Made by a program: the position numbers and the translations under genes
Notes under the pieces: generated by a model
Database searches by the model: none
What the model was told of the DNA's origin: nothing
Seen by the model: the letters and a program-made list of their open reading frames with translations, nothing else
Shown here: positions 36,893 to 46,860 of the stretch, in pieces
Layout: each line of letters begins with the position of its first letter
How positions within the stretch are numbered: position 1 is the first letter of the stretch
Assembly: GCA_000023725.1 (NCBI GenBank)
Contig: CP001673.1
Coordinates: forward strand, 2,676,342-2,740,341
Source: Flavobacteriaceae bacterium 3519-10
GTDB lineage: Bacteria; Bacteroidota; Bacteroidia; Flavobacteriales; Weeksellaceae
DNA length: 64,000 bases
Direction of reading: 5' to 3'

Positions 36893-36925
36893 AAAAAACC
36901 CCAAAACAAAGATTGTATTGGGGTT
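36893..36925 (-). terminator. Terminator of the first GLPGLI gene
   Basis: Arms AACCCCAA / TTGGGGTT with a 13-nt loop, followed on the minus strand by a T run (plus-strand A6 at 36893-36898). Lies just upstream of the feo operator. Confidence 0.78.
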
Positions 36926-36950
36926 AACAAATATAAAGTGTAATGAATGT

Positions 36951-37847
36951 CTATTTTTTCGCTTTTGCAGGCTGCGTATTGATCTCTATTGGATTATTGT
37001 TTGAGCCGTAAAAATCTTTGAGCATCTTTTCCTGTTGTTTTACCATATCGCCGATTGTGGTATCGCTGCCCGGCATTTTTTGGGTAAGCATTTCGGGTTT
37101 TAACATTGGTCGCATCGAAGCAAACGGGTCTTTTTTATAATCGCTGAAAGTTTTGTCGAACTTTTCGCGGCTTACTTCAGAAACTTTACCGCCGCTTCCG
37201 CCCGGTGAAATGCTTTCGAGGTAGGTAATTTCATTGAAATTCTCTACTTTTTTATTTCCTTTAAGTTCCCACGAATAGTTCTGGCCCTCGTCTTCAATCT
37301 TTACAATAAGACCTGGCAAACCATGGAATTTGTACGGACCGTCCTGCAGCGGTATATCAGAAGTGAACCAGGCGTTCCATTTTCTGCCACCGAAATCCGC
37401 CGTCGCTTTCTGCGTATTATAGCTCCCGATCTTCGCTTTTTCTTCGGTAATCTTCCAGTTCATCTTCGTTTCGTCATTATAGCCGATGTTCAGCGGGGTA
37501 AATCCGCTGGAGATTCTTTCAACATACTGAACCTTCATCTCAGGATAAAATTTATATACTTTCTCCGAAAATTTCGGCATCGTAACCATCTTCGACATGT
37601 CTTTGAAGACGCCTGATTTCTGCATCTGCTCTACCTGAATCTTGAGGATTGAATCCTGCGCTACCATCGTATAATCGCGGTAGATAGATTTCTCTTTTGT
37701 AATGTCGAGGATCATCATCACTTTCTCGAGCTTTGCGGAATCTTTTTTAGGTTTGAAAGTGAGTTCGTAAAAAAAGCGGTTTACGGTTTGCTGAGCCTGC
37801 AGAGCGAAGAATGCACTCACAAACATCAGCGTCAATAGTTTTTTCAT
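36951..37847 (-). CDS. GLPGLI-family secreted protein (copy 1)
   Basis: 298 residues with signal peptide MKKLLTLMFVSAFFALQAQ. The family-defining segment is GGRKWNAWFTSDIPLQDGPY with KFHGLPGLIVKIED following (about 160-195), and the C-terminus has the NNPIEI motif (family members often end NNxIEL). GLPGLI proteins are exported beta-rich proteins of unknown role, often encoded beside TonB-receptor-like barrels. This copy stands alone on its own terminator, whereas copy 2 at 38502-39371 is coupled to a barrel gene. A divergent DinB-like gene is upstream. Confidence 0.9.
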   Translation of the reverse strand: MKKLLTLMFVSAFFALQAQQTVNRFFYELTFKPKKDSAKLEKVMMILDITKEKSIYRDYTMVAQDSILKIQVEQMQKSGVFKDMSKMVTMPKFSEKVYKFYPEMKVQYVERISSGFTPLNIGYNDETKMNWKITEEKAKIGSYNTQKATADFGGRKWNAWFTSDIPLQDGPYKFHGLPGLIVKIEDEGQNYSWELKGNKKVENFNEITYLESISPGGSGGKVSEVSREKFDKTFSDYKKDPFASMRPMLKPEMLTQKMPGSDTTIGDMVKQQEKMLKDFYGSNNNPIEINTQPAKAKK

Positions 37848-37970
37848 AACTAGAATTTAATCATTAGTTACTTCACGCACCATATTGTTACAGTTTTTTA
37901 TGAATATTTTAATACAGAATAACCACTGATATTAAAATCTGCTTCCTAACTTTATAAAAAATAATGCGAT

Positions 37971-38474
37971 ATGGAAACTTTAAACAACCTAAGAACAGAG
38001 TTTGCGGAGGAATTTAAGATCACTAAAAAATTTTTAGAACGGTATCCCGAAGAACTCAACACGTACGCTCCACATGAAAAAAGTATGAAAATGTTGCCGC
38101 TTGCCACGCATATTGCTGAAATTTTCGGGTGGCCGGCCTTCATTATGAACTCCGAAAAGCTCGATTTTGCTGCGGGCGATTATCAACCCCCAATGCTGAG
38201 TACAAAAGCCGAACTGCTGAACACACTTGAGGATGGCTACAGTAAAAGTGAAGCCACCTTAAATAATATGTCCGAACAGGATTTAGACGGCCGCTGGACG
38301 ATCAATATGGGCGATCAGATCATCTCAGACTTCAGCAAATATGGCGCGATACGCCACGCTCTGAACCAGATTACGCATCACCGCGCACAACTTGGCGTAT
38401 ATTACCGCCTCAACAACATTGCGCTGCCCGACAGTTATGGGCCGAGCGCTGATACCGAAAATAACAGTTACTAG
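37971..38474 (+). CDS. DinB-family protein
   Basis: 167 residues, four-helix-bundle DinB/YfiT type. Metal-ligand histidines are seen in ATHIAEIFGWP (near residue 45) and in LNQITHHRAQLGVYYR (near 135-150), where HHRAQL is the family's conserved motif. DinB-like proteins bind a divalent metal and often act as small-thiol-dependent transferases, though most lack a known substrate. It sits between the two GLPGLI genes on the opposite strand. A variant -7 box TAACTTTA lies 16 bases upstream; its own terminator follows. Confidence 0.88.
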   Translation: METLNNLRTEFAEEFKITKKFLERYPEELNTYAPHEKSMKMLPLATHIAEIFGWPAFIMNSEKLDFAAGDYQPPMLSTKAELLNTLEDGYSKSEATLNNMSEQDLDGRWTINMGDQIISDFSKYGAIRHALNQITHHRAQLGVYYRLNNIALPDSYGPSADTENNSY

Positions 38475-38503
38475 AAATCCCGCATCAGTGCGGGATTTTT
38501 TTT
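38475..38503 (+). terminator. Terminator of the DinB-family gene
   Basis: Perfect 10-bp arms AAATCCCGCA / TGCGGGATTT with a 4-nt loop, then a T run that overlaps the 3' end of the convergent GLPGLI gene. Confidence 0.88.
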
Positions 38504-39371
38504 AAGGAGCCAGTTCAATTTTATTATTGTTGCTGGCCATTTCGTTTTTCGCGTTCTGCTCCATGGCACGGAGGATTTCCGCAGGGTCTGAGATTTCTTT
38601 ACCCGAAACATTGATCTTCACCGTAGAGTTAGGCCTCGAAAGCAACTCGCGCATACCTTGAACCGGGTCGTTCTGATACTGTTTAAGCTGCTTCACATAT
38701 TGCGCGCGGGTCACATCGATTGGTTTTTTCCTGAGGATCGGGATGTCTCTTCCCTGTGTATTCAGTTCTTCTACGGGTTTGTCTGCAGTCTTTTTCAGAC
38801 CTTTCAGTTCTAGTTTATGGCCGCCCGTATCGTCGGAAATTTCAACAATCAGACCGGGTAAACCTGAGAATTTATAGGGTCCGTCCTGAATGGGAACTTC
38901 GGTGGTAAACCACGCATCCCATTTTCTGCCTGCAAATTCGGTTTGCGCTTTTTGCGTCATGTAACCGGCGAGCTGCTTTTTATCGGGTAAAATTTTCCAA
39001 ATGATCTTGCGGTCCTCGGTTACTTTATAGGTATCATTCCCGATATCTGTAATCAGGGACGTCTTAAGAGCCGGATAGGTTTTCTCGACTTCGTAGGTGA
39101 TTTCGCCACCCTGACGTTTTGAAACTGATATGCTCCGCATGCCCGATGCCATCTGTTTGCTGATGCTTTCCTTAACGATGGAATCGCTTTCGAACGCGCT
39201 TTTGCTGTAGTATTTTGAGCCGTTTTTGCTGATGTCGAGATACATCCATTCCGTTTTCAAACTGTCGGTTTTGGTTGAGTCAGGACGAAATTTATACTCA
39301 TAGATCACCCTGTTATTTTGGGCTGAGACGATCATTCCGTAAAAAATGAACAAGGCGGCTAGCTTTTTCAT
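38502..39371 (-). CDS. GLPGLI-family secreted protein (copy 2)
   Basis: 289 residues from ATG 39371, which gives a clean signal peptide (MKKLAALFIFYGMIVSAQ); the longer frame begins with a GTG at 39392 that overlaps the barrel stop and is rejected. It contains AGRKWDAWFTTEVPIQDGPY and KFSGLPGLIVEISD, and ends NNKIELAP. It follows the barrel gene after 17 bases and is probably co-transcribed. The two GLPGLI copies share the same central module but differ in the C-terminal half, so they look like diverged paralogs rather than a recent duplication. Confidence 0.9.
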   Translation of the reverse strand: MKKLAALFIFYGMIVSAQNNRVIYEYKFRPDSTKTDSLKTEWMYLDISKNGSKYYSKSAFESDSIVKESISKQMASGMRSISVSKRQGGEITYEVEKTYPALKTSLITDIGNDTYKVTEDRKIIWKILPDKKQLAGYMTQKAQTEFAGRKWDAWFTTEVPIQDGPYKFSGLPGLIVEISDDTGGHKLELKGLKKTADKPVEELNTQGRDIPILRKKPIDVTRAQYVKQLKQYQNDPVQGMRELLSRPNSTVKINVSGKEISDPAEILRAMEQNAKNEMASNNNKIELAP

Positions 39372-39388
39372 GGCATTAATTATTAATC

Positions 39389-42100
39389 TCACTTAAAGTT
39401 GAATTTCACCGTAAACATCACTTGGCTCGGACGGATGTTAATGCTACTCACCGAAGTGAGCAAAAGATTCGGGTCGAAAGTTACTCTTTCGAACACATCT
39501 GTATCCGCAATATTAAGCCACTTAATCTCAAAGTCGATTTTCCTCTTTGCCCACGTATATTGGTATGAAATATCGTAGAAAGCATTGTTGAAGCTTTGGT
39601 TTCTCACTTTCGTACTCAACTCGTCCCAGAAAAATCCGATAGTGTGATTTTGGAACGGATAGATGTAGGCGGCAAGGTTGTGATTCCAACCTGAGCTTTT
39701 GGTGCCAGTGTTCTGACTTGTGTTTTTCTGATTAACCCAGTTCATCGTAACGTTATAATCTACACTTAGCCATGAGAAAAAGGTATTATTGAATTTAAAT
39801 CCAAAATTCTGCCTGTTCACTTTCGATTCCTGAAGTTGGTTGAAATATGAAAATCCGGTAGAATCAGCATTCGAAAAGTTTATTGAAGCGTTGGTTTTAA
39901 AATCAGGAAAATATTTGCCGACCTCAACACTTTCTGTCTGAGAAGTCGTCGTATTTTCGAGCGCGAGCAGGCTTAGTGAGGAATTAAATCCGTCTCCGAT
40001 ATACTGCTCAATCAGGTTTCTTTTATTCGCTGAATAGCCGTATCTCACATTAAAAAAGAGGTTGTTCAGCGGGTTTCGGTATTCCAGACGCGATCCAGCG
40101 GTTCTGGTGCGGTACTCCGGCATCAGATCATTAAATCGGCGGGTAAGCGAGCTTGGCGAGGTAAGCATCCGGCCTTCATACAGAAAACCAAAGTTGCCGA
40201 AATCATAAGATTGCCCCGTAAATACCCAAAGTTTAAAGAACGACGCAAAATCAAGGCTTACAAATAAATTAGGCTCCAGCACAGCCTTGCCGGTTTCTAG
40301 ATATGTTCCACGCAAACGGTCGCGGTAAGTGATGTCGTAAAATGTAAACGGCAAGTTTACACTTAAATTCAGTCGGTTAGATTTATAGTTAACCCCAACC
40401 TGAGTGTAAGGAATTACTTCGTTCCATTCGGTGTCGTTGCGGAAATCTTCGCCTAATCCTGTGAATACCGACCCGTTCGAACCGGCGAGTAGGGACTGTA
40501 TGCTATTGAAGTTCAGATTCAAACCCATTTCCGGCGTGAAAGTCCACTTTTTAATACTGAAACCAACCGAAGCCGAATGGTTTGCCGCAAAACTTTCGGA
40601 CGAGGCGTTCTGTCGCAAACGTTCGTACAAACTGGCCTGCGGAAAATTACCGGTAGAATTTATGTAGCTGGCAGGCAAAATATCGAGGGTCTGCCGGTCT
40701 TTCTGATAACTGATGTAACTCATCACATTGAAGAGTTTCTCCTTCCACGGCAAAATGGTACTCATCGAGTTCTGAAAAACGCCGGATGGCGAATTTAGAT
40801 ACTGATTTCCAAATTCGTTAATCACATCGTTGGTACCAGATACGGGCAAAACGTTGTCTATCGCTGCATTGGCATCATTCCAGTATCCGTTCCACGTTGT
40901 GGTGTTTTTAAAGAAACCTTTCTTTGCATTTTTGGTAATAATCAGTTCGCCTTTTGTAGCGTTCGTATAGAAATTATTCGACGATTCCGAAATGTAGGTG
41001 CCGCCATCCGGAACGATCGCAGAACCAACCTCGTAGATCTCGGTCTTGCGGTCGCTTCTTTCAATTGCGTTATTGGTATAACTTCCGCTGGCTTTCAGTT
41101 CCCACTCTTTACTCTTGAATGGTGTGGTGAGCACGTTGGCCGAGAAAAAATGTACGTTGTTCATCAGGTAACGCTTTTCCGGGACGTCGGGTGTGCCGGC
41201 AGTTTCTACGTTCAGCCAGCTTTTCTGGCCAGCCTGGCCGCGCCGGCCTTCCCAGCGGTTGCCGAAACCCAGCAGGTTACCTTCTTTTTCCACGCTTTCG
41301 CCGTTGTTGTTGGCCTTGTAATTCACTACCCATTGGTTTTTCTGTCCGAAAAACATCGGCGTGAGTTTTACATTCCAAAGCAGCGGATCCATGCCTACGC
41401 CGACTTCGCCGCGGCCTGTCATCGTAACAGATTTCTTTAAAACTACGTTGAGCCCTGCGTTCTCTGAAGGAACTTTATCCTGAAGAATTTTTACGGGCTG
41501 ATGATTCTCCATCACTTCCACTTTCTGCACAGCATCTTTAGGCAATGAATTGTTGATGGTACCGTAACCGCCCTCCATCAGGTCTTTTCCGTTCACATAA
41601 AATTTATTGATCGGTTCGCCCTGATACAGCACAGATCCGTCACCGTTCACTTCAATTCCCGGGATTTTCTTTAATACATCCGCGAGTGTACGGTCGGCTT
41701 TACTTTCAAAAGCTTTGAGATCGTACGTAATCGTGTCGCCTTTTTTGGTGATCAGGCGTGTTTTGAGTTTAACTTCTTTAATTTCAGTGGCGTCAAAATC
41801 CATACTGAAATTAAGATTCTGGTTTTCGTTTTTAATATTCCTGAAAAGCGGCTTCTGGTTAAACGCTTTGATCTTCAAATCGACATTATCGCCGGGCGAG
41901 GTGAACGTTACTTTATATTCGCCTTTAGCATTTGAAATCGAAAATGCCATGATCGCATCTTTTCCGGGCTCCTCAACAGTTACACTTGCGCTTGGTACAG
42001 GCTGCCCGTCGGCATCGGTTATTTTACCGGAAACTGTGGTCTGGGCGTTTATAAGCACCGACATAAACAGTAAGCAGAACAGAAGCGAAAAATATCTCAT
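39389..42100 (-). CDS. TonB-dependent-receptor-like outer-membrane beta-barrel with carboxypeptidase-regulatory-like domain
   Basis: 903 residues. Signal peptide MRYFSLLFCLLFMSVLINAQ, then a carboxypeptidase-regulatory-like domain (TTVSGKITDADGQPVPSASV, about 21-105), a plug-like segment (ADRTLADVLKKIPGIEVNGD and INKFYVNGKDLMEGGYG), then a long region of amphipathic strands to the C-terminal aromatic NFK end. This is the outer-membrane receptor form that pairs with GLPGLI proteins rather than a standard SusC. No TonB box is obvious. Upstream 3' leader has no exact -7 box; the GLPGLI copy 2 gene follows after 17 bases. The exported substrate or ligand is unknown. Confidence 0.86.
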   Translation of the reverse strand: MRYFSLLFCLLFMSVLINAQTTVSGKITDADGQPVPSASVTVEEPGKDAIMAFSISNAKGEYKVTFTSPGDNVDLKIKAFNQKPLFRNIKNENQNLNFSMDFDATEIKEVKLKTRLITKKGDTITYDLKAFESKADRTLADVLKKIPGIEVNGDGSVLYQGEPINKFYVNGKDLMEGGYGTINNSLPKDAVQKVEVMENHQPVKILQDKVPSENAGLNVVLKKSVTMTGRGEVGVGMDPLLWNVKLTPMFFGQKNQWVVNYKANNNGESVEKEGNLLGFGNRWEGRRGQAGQKSWLNVETAGTPDVPEKRYLMNNVHFFSANVLTTPFKSKEWELKASGSYTNNAIERSDRKTEIYEVGSAIVPDGGTYISESSNNFYTNATKGELIITKNAKKGFFKNTTTWNGYWNDANAAIDNVLPVSGTNDVINEFGNQYLNSPSGVFQNSMSTILPWKEKLFNVMSYISYQKDRQTLDILPASYINSTGNFPQASLYERLRQNASSESFAANHSASVGFSIKKWTFTPEMGLNLNFNSIQSLLAGSNGSVFTGLGEDFRNDTEWNEVIPYTQVGVNYKSNRLNLSVNLPFTFYDITYRDRLRGTYLETGKAVLEPNLFVSLDFASFFKLWVFTGQSYDFGNFGFLYEGRMLTSPSSLTRRFNDLMPEYRTRTAGSRLEYRNPLNNLFFNVRYGYSANKRNLIEQYIGDGFNSSLSLLALENTTTSQTESVEVGKYFPDFKTNASINFSNADSTGFSYFNQLQESKVNRQNFGFKFNNTFFSWLSVDYNVTMNWVNQKNTSQNTGTKSSGWNHNLAAYIYPFQNHTIGFFWDELSTKVRNQSFNNAFYDISYQYTWAKRKIDFEIKWLNIADTDVFERVTFDPNLLLTSVSSINIRPSQVMFTVKFNFK

Positions 42101-42220
42101 TATTATTTACTTTTAAACATTAGTACGGTTGGACTCAGGTTTGTTACAGAAATAGCCGCCAGGGGATGCTGCTATCGAGAAAAACAATGATGTTTTTTTA
42201 TGATCGCATCTCAATTTTTA

Positions 42221-42228
42221 TAATTTTG
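42221..42228 (+). promoter_or_regulatory. -7 box of the JmjC/cupin-like gene
   Basis: TAATTTTG, an exact TAnnTTTG match, 20 bases before the ATG at 42249. Confidence 0.6.
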
Positions 42229-42248
42229 TTTATTAACACTTACAATAT

Positions 42249-43130
42249 ATGGGACTTCATTTAACGCCGATCGATGTGGTGGATGATATTACGGACGAAG
42301 ATTTCCGTAAAAAATACCTTAAGCCGCGCAAACCTGTCGTCATCCGCAACATGGCGAAAAACTGGCCGGCTTACCAGAAATGGACGATGGATTATATGAA
42401 GGAGACTGTCGGTAATGTGGAAGTTCCGCTTTACGATTCGTCTAAAGCTGATCCGTCTGCACCGATAAATTCCTCTGCAGCTAAAATGAATTTCAGCGAT
42501 TATATTGATCTGATTCAGAATGAGCCGACCGATCTGCGGATCTTTCTTTTCGATCCCATAAAATCTGCGCCCAAACTTCTCGAAGATTACATTGCGCCAA
42601 AAGAATTAATGGGTGGCTTCCTCGATAAATATCCGAATATGTTTTTTGGCGGCAAGGGTTCCGTCACTTTTCTGCATTACGATATCGATATGGCGCACAT
42701 TTTCCACACGCATTTCAACGGTCGGAAACATATTCTGCTGTTTGATAATAAATGGAAAGACAGACTTTACAAACTCCCGATGGCTACTTATGCGCTTGAA
42801 GATTACGATATTTCGAATCCTGACTTTGAAAAATTTCCCGCTTTAGAAGGCGTTGAAGGCATCGAATGTTTCCTCGAACACGGCGACACGCTGTTTATGC
42901 CAACCGGATACTGGCACTGGATGAAATATCTGGACGGCAGTTTTTCGATCTCGCTCAGAGCGTGGGACAAATCCTGGGCGGTGAAAGCGCAATCGATCTG
43001 GAATCTCACCGTACAGCGGAATCTCGACAACTTTATGAAGCGGAATTTTAAGGAAAAATATATGAACTGGAAAGAGAAAACAGCGGTCGAAAGAGCAGAT
43101 TTTGCCTTAAAAAAAGGTCTGCCCAAATAA
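42249..43130 (+). CDS. Cupin-8/JmjC-like Fe(II) oxygenase
   Basis: 293 residues. A jelly-roll core with the facial triad His143-x-Asp145 (FLHYDIDMAH) and distal His223 (LFMPTGYWHWM), the pattern of Fe(II)/2-oxoglutarate JmjC/cupin-8 hydroxylases. The N-terminal RKPVVIRNMAKNWPAYQKW is the usual start of this group. Bacterial relatives hydroxylate ribosomal-protein or small-molecule substrates, but the target here is unknown. It is a single gene with a -7 box 20 bases upstream, convergent with the M14 peptidase (2 bases between stops, no terminator visible). Confidence 0.86.
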   Translation: MGLHLTPIDVVDDITDEDFRKKYLKPRKPVVIRNMAKNWPAYQKWTMDYMKETVGNVEVPLYDSSKADPSAPINSSAAKMNFSDYIDLIQNEPTDLRIFLFDPIKSAPKLLEDYIAPKELMGGFLDKYPNMFFGGKGSVTFLHYDIDMAHIFHTHFNGRKHILLFDNKWKDRLYKLPMATYALEDYDISNPDFEKFPALEGVEGIECFLEHGDTLFMPTGYWHWMKYLDGSFSISLRAWDKSWAVKAQSIWNLTVQRNLDNFMKRNFKEKYMNWKEKTAVERADFALKKGLPK

Positions 43131-43132
43131 AT

Positions 43133-44830
43133 TTAAAGGATGCGGTAAATGGGGTACAGCCCTACACTTCCCTCATAATAATCAGAGTGCTTGTAAATCC
43201 ATTCTAGTTGGGCTGCGCCGTCTTTCGCAAAATCGGCGTTTGATATTTTTTCAAATTCAAACGCAGTTCTCAGTACCTGATCATTCTTAAGTAACTCTGC
43301 TGCAGTATCTTCAAAAACATAGTCTGAAAAATATTCTTTCTGGCCCAAAATCGCATCAAAGAAATTCCAGTTAAAGAAAGAATCTGTAGCTTCCGGCTCC
43401 AAAGTTTCCAGTAAATATTTTACGCCGCTCTGCTTTGTGGAAACTAAAAAATCGCCTTTACGGAAAGTCTTGTTTTTAATCTCAGATTTAATTTTGGTGT
43501 CGTAGTGCAGATAATGGCCTTCGTAGGGATTTTTCACTGTTTTGTAATCGGCAATCCTGTACAGTTCAACACTCACCGTTGAATCCTGCCCGATCTCTTT
43601 CATTTCGATGTGGTTGCGCTTGAGGTATTCAATTACTTTATTTTCCGATTTCGGAATCACATAAAAATTCGGAATCCGGATCTCTTTTGTGGCGATGTAC
43701 TCATTAAAAAATTTCACTTTTCGGGTAAAAGGTCTCGTTCTGTCGTAAAATAAGCGGGGTTTACCTGAAACTACGCTTGTTTTTTTTCCGGCTTCATAGC
43801 CTTTAAAATCAATCAGTTTGAATTTGTTTTTGTCTGATTTCCATTGAATTGGATATTTCTTCCCGGGCTGATAACCGGCCAGACTTTCGCTCATCTTTTT
43901 CTGAATTTCAGAAGCATTTTTCGCGACATAATTGATAGAACTCAGCATGTATTCGTATGTTGCACGCACCCGTTCACTGTAAGGCTTTAACATGTGCGTT
44001 TCTGCAACGGTACCGAGGGTGTTGAAAAGCGTGGTATAACCCGTCGCATAGCGCGGCGAATCCATAAAAGCAGGAAAACCTTCATCAGGAGAATCGCCGT
44101 GGATATTGACATAAGGCGTGTTGAGAATTCCTTGTTTTTCGATAGTTTGAAGAATTTCGGGCTGCATTTTTTCATTGAAATAAGTTCCCAAAGTTTTTCC
44201 TAAACGTTCTTTATTCGTCGAAATATAGGTGAATAAATATTGGTAATCTGCGCCATTAGAAACATGATTGTCAATGAAATAAATGGGCTTAAAGTGATGG
44301 AAGATCTGCTGGAAAGCTTTGGCGTTTTCTGAATCGTTTTTAATAAAATCTCGGTTCAGGTCGTAGTTTCTCGCATTTCCACGAAAACCATATTCTTCAG
44401 GACCGTTCTGGTTGGCGCGGCTGTATTTCCCGCGTCTCAACATCCCGGAAATATTATATGATTGAACCGCGGCCACGGTGAGGTTTTTTGCTTTAATTTT
44501 TCCGGTCGCTAAATCCCGCATCAAAGTCATCGTCGCGTCAATGCCGTCGGGTTCGCCCGGATGAATTCCGTTGTTGATCAGGAGTACAGGGTTTTTCCTG
44601 TTTTTTGAGGCATTAAAAACCACGACTTTTATCGGCTCGCCGTTATCGTCTTTACCGAAATTCTGCACGGTCACGCTTTCGAAATTCCGGTCTAAATCAT
44701 CATAATATTTCACCATTTCCTCATAGGTTACGGTTTGGTTTCCGTTGCCTGTTTCGTAAGGAGTTGCATGTTTTTGTTGCGCGAAAATCAGATGAGAAGA
44801 AAATAAAATCAGTAGTAATTTGAACTTCAT
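43133..44830 (-). CDS. M14-family zinc carboxypeptidase
   Basis: 565 residues with signal peptide MKFKLLLILFSSHLIFAQ. Zinc ligands His90 and Glu93 (NNGIHPGEPDGID) and His189 (IDNHVSNG) are present, with ARNYDLNRDFIK and a later GTVAETHMLKPY (catalytic Glu). The C-terminal region (about 330-565) is a beta-rich accessory domain. It is likely periplasmic or outer-membrane, removing C-terminal residues from peptides or peptidoglycan-related substrates. It is transcribed toward the JmjC-like gene; its leader contains the repeat element E1 upstream. Confidence 0.9.
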   Translation of the reverse strand: MKFKLLLILFSSHLIFAQQKHATPYETGNGNQTVTYEEMVKYYDDLDRNFESVTVQNFGKDDNGEPIKVVVFNASKNRKNPVLLINNGIHPGEPDGIDATMTLMRDLATGKIKAKNLTVAAVQSYNISGMLRRGKYSRANQNGPEEYGFRGNARNYDLNRDFIKNDSENAKAFQQIFHHFKPIYFIDNHVSNGADYQYLFTYISTNKERLGKTLGTYFNEKMQPEILQTIEKQGILNTPYVNIHGDSPDEGFPAFMDSPRYATGYTTLFNTLGTVAETHMLKPYSERVRATYEYMLSSINYVAKNASEIQKKMSESLAGYQPGKKYPIQWKSDKNKFKLIDFKGYEAGKKTSVVSGKPRLFYDRTRPFTRKVKFFNEYIATKEIRIPNFYVIPKSENKVIEYLKRNHIEMKEIGQDSTVSVELYRIADYKTVKNPYEGHYLHYDTKIKSEIKNKTFRKGDFLVSTKQSGVKYLLETLEPEATDSFFNWNFFDAILGQKEYFSDYVFEDTAAELLKNDQVLRTAFEFEKISNADFAKDGAAQLEWIYKHSDYYEGSVGLYPIYRIL

Positions 44831-44920
44831 TTAATAAAAATTTTAACGAAAATAAATAAAAAATTCCTGAAAGATCAGGAATTGTATTATTATAAAATAT
44901 CGGTTTAAGAAGCTGAAACC

Positions 44921-45000
44921 TGCGCCCCGACTTGAACGGAGCTCTTTTTCTTTTTTCAGAAAAGAAAAAAGCGGGAGTGGAAGGCGGAAAACGGCGCCCA
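44921..45000 (+). repeat. Intergenic structured element E1 (after lepA)
   Basis: Noncoding element 7 bases after the lepA stop. It reads GCGCCCCGACTTGAACGGA, GCTC, then an imperfect T-rich/A-rich stem-loop (CTTTTTCTTTT with AAAAGAAAAAAG), then GCGGGAGTGGAAGGCGGAA and CGGCGCCC. The flanks and layout match two other elements at about 46.9 and 51.4 kb: a 5' block with GAACGGA, a central hairpin, a 3' block G-x-AGTGGAA/TA-x-G-x-CG. The function is unknown; it may be an RNA element or a repeat family. Confidence 0.6.
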
Positions 45001-45007
45001 AATAATT

Positions 45008-46804
45008 TTAATCATTCAGTTTCAAGACCGCCATAAACGCAGATTGCGGAACCTCTACTCTACCGATCTGCTTCATCTTCTTCTTTCCTTCTTTTTGCTT
45101 TTCGAGCAATTTACGTTTACGGGAAATATCTCCACCGTAACACTTCGCGGTAACGTCTTTTCTTAAAGCTTTGATGGTTTCCCTCGCAATAACTTTCGCT
45201 CCCAGAGCCGCCTGAACCGCAATATCAAATTGTTGTCTCGGAATCAGTTCGCGCAATTTTTCGCACATTCTTTTACCTATATAATACGCGTTGGAATCGT
45301 GAATCAGCGATGAAAGTGCATCGACCATATCTCCATTGATGAGAATATCCATCTTCACCAGTTTTGAAGCGCGGAAACCGATCGGATGATAATCAAAACT
45401 TGCATAACCTTTGGAAATGGATTTCAAACGGTCATAAAAATCGAAAACAACTTCCGCTAACGGCATATTGAAAACCATTTCTACACGGTCTGCCGTCAAA
45501 TAATTTTGGGTAACAATTTCGCCTCTTTTCTCGATACAGAGCGTCATTACAGAACCCACAAAATCGGATTTGGTGATAATTGAGGCTTTGATGAATGGCT
45601 CTTCTACCCGATCCATCGTCATCGGATCCGTCATTTCCGACGGGTTGTTGATGAGGATCATTTTCTCCGGCTCTCTTTTTGTGTAGCCGTGGTATGAAAC
45701 GTTTGGAACTGTGGTAATTACGTCCATGTTGAATTCGCGGTCGAGTCTTTCCTGAACGATTTCCATGTGAAGCATTCCGAGGAATCCGCAACGGAAACCG
45801 AAGCCAAGCGCGGCCGAACTTTCGGGTTCGAAAACCAATGAAGCGTCATTAAGCCTCAGTTTTTCGAGTGAGAATCGTAATTCTTCGAAATCTTCGGCTT
45901 CAATTGGATAAATTCCGGCGAAAACCATCGGTTTAACTTCTTCGAAACCTTCGATGGCTGCTTCAGCGCCATTTTCGAAAGTGGTGATCGTATCGCCTAC
46001 TTTTACTTCACGTGCATCTTTAATTCCGGAAATAATATAACCAACATCGCCGGTCATAATTTCTTTTTTCGGAGCCTGTTTAAGTTTTAAAGTTCCCACT
46101 TCGTCTGCTTCGTACATCTTTCCGGTTGCCATAAACTTAATGCGCTGACCTTTTTTGATGCTTCCGTTTACGATTTTGAAGTAGGCTTCGATCCCGCGGA
46201 ATGGATTATAAACCGAGTCGAAAACCAATGCCTGAAGCGGTGCATCAGGATCTCCGACCGGAGCCGGGATGCGGTTAACGATGTGCTCCAGAAGTTCATG
46301 AACGCCTTCACCCGTTTTTCCGGAGACGCGTAAAACGTCTTCGTAATCGCAGCCAATAAGGTTCATTATTTCGTCGGTTACTTCTTCTGGATTTGCAGAA
46401 GGAAGATCGATTTTATTGAGGATTGGAATGATCGTAAGATCATTTTCAAGCGCAAGATAAAGATTGCTTATCGTCTGAGCCTGAATGCTTTGTGCGGCAT
46501 CTACAATAAGAAGCGCGCCTTCGCAGGCAGCGATGGAGCGCGAAACTTCGTATGAAAAATCGACGTGGCCGGGTGTATCGATCAGATTGAGGATGAATTT
46601 CTCACCATTAAGCTCATAATCCATCTGGATCGCGTGAGACTTGATCGTGATGCCGCGTTCTTTTTCGATATCCATATCATCCAGGGTCTGGGACTGCAAT
46701 TCTCTGGAAGTTACGGTGTTCGTATACTCCAGAAGGCGGTCTGCAAGCGTGGATTTTCCGTGATCAATATGTGCAATTATGCAAAAGTTTCGTATGTTTT
46801 TCAT
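45008..46804 (-). CDS. lepA: Elongation factor 4 (LepA)
   Basis: Translational GTPase that back-translocates stalled ribosomes. 598 residues, usual length. G1 AHIDHGKST at 11-19, DTPGHVDF near 77-84, NKID near 131-134, and the LepA-specific C-terminal domain with [20 protein letters not shown] near the end. An exact -7 box TAAATTTG lies 19 bases upstream. The element E1 starts 7 bases after the stop; the element E2 lies in the upstream intergenic region. No fusion or truncation is seen. Confidence 0.98.
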   Translation of the reverse strand: MKNIRNFCIIAHIDHGKSTLADRLLEYTNTVTSRELQSQTLDDMDIEKERGITIKSHAIQMDYELNGEKFILNLIDTPGHVDFSYEVSRSIAACEGALLIVDAAQSIQAQTISNLYLALENDLTIIPILNKIDLPSANPEEVTDEIMNLIGCDYEDVLRVSGKTGEGVHELLEHIVNRIPAPVGDPDAPLQALVFDSVYNPFRGIEAYFKIVNGSIKKGQRIKFMATGKMYEADEVGTLKLKQAPKKEIMTGDVGYIISGIKDAREVKVGDTITTFENGAEAAIEGFEEVKPMVFAGIYPIEAEDFEELRFSLEKLRLNDASLVFEPESSAALGFGFRCGFLGMLHMEIVQERLDREFNMDVITTVPNVSYHGYTKREPEKMILINNPSEMTDPMTMDRVEEPFIKASIITKSDFVGSVMTLCIEKRGEIVTQNYLTADRVEMVFNMPLAEVVFDFYDRLKSISKGYASFDYHPIGFRASKLVKMDILINGDMVDALSSLIHDSNAYYIGKRMCEKLRELIPRQQFDIAVQAALGAKVIARETIKALRKDVTAKCYGGDISRKRKLLEKQKEGKKKMKQIGRVEVPQSAFMAVLKLND

Positions 46805-46823
46805 TAAGATTCTTGATAGTGCG

Positions 46824-46831
46824 CAAATTTA
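46824..46831 (-). promoter_or_regulatory. -7 box of lepA
   Basis: TAAATTTG on the minus strand, an exact TAnnTTTG match, 19 bases before the lepA start. Confidence 0.65.
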
Positions 46832-46860
46832 GTGTTTTTTTGCGGAAATTTTCGGGAAGT

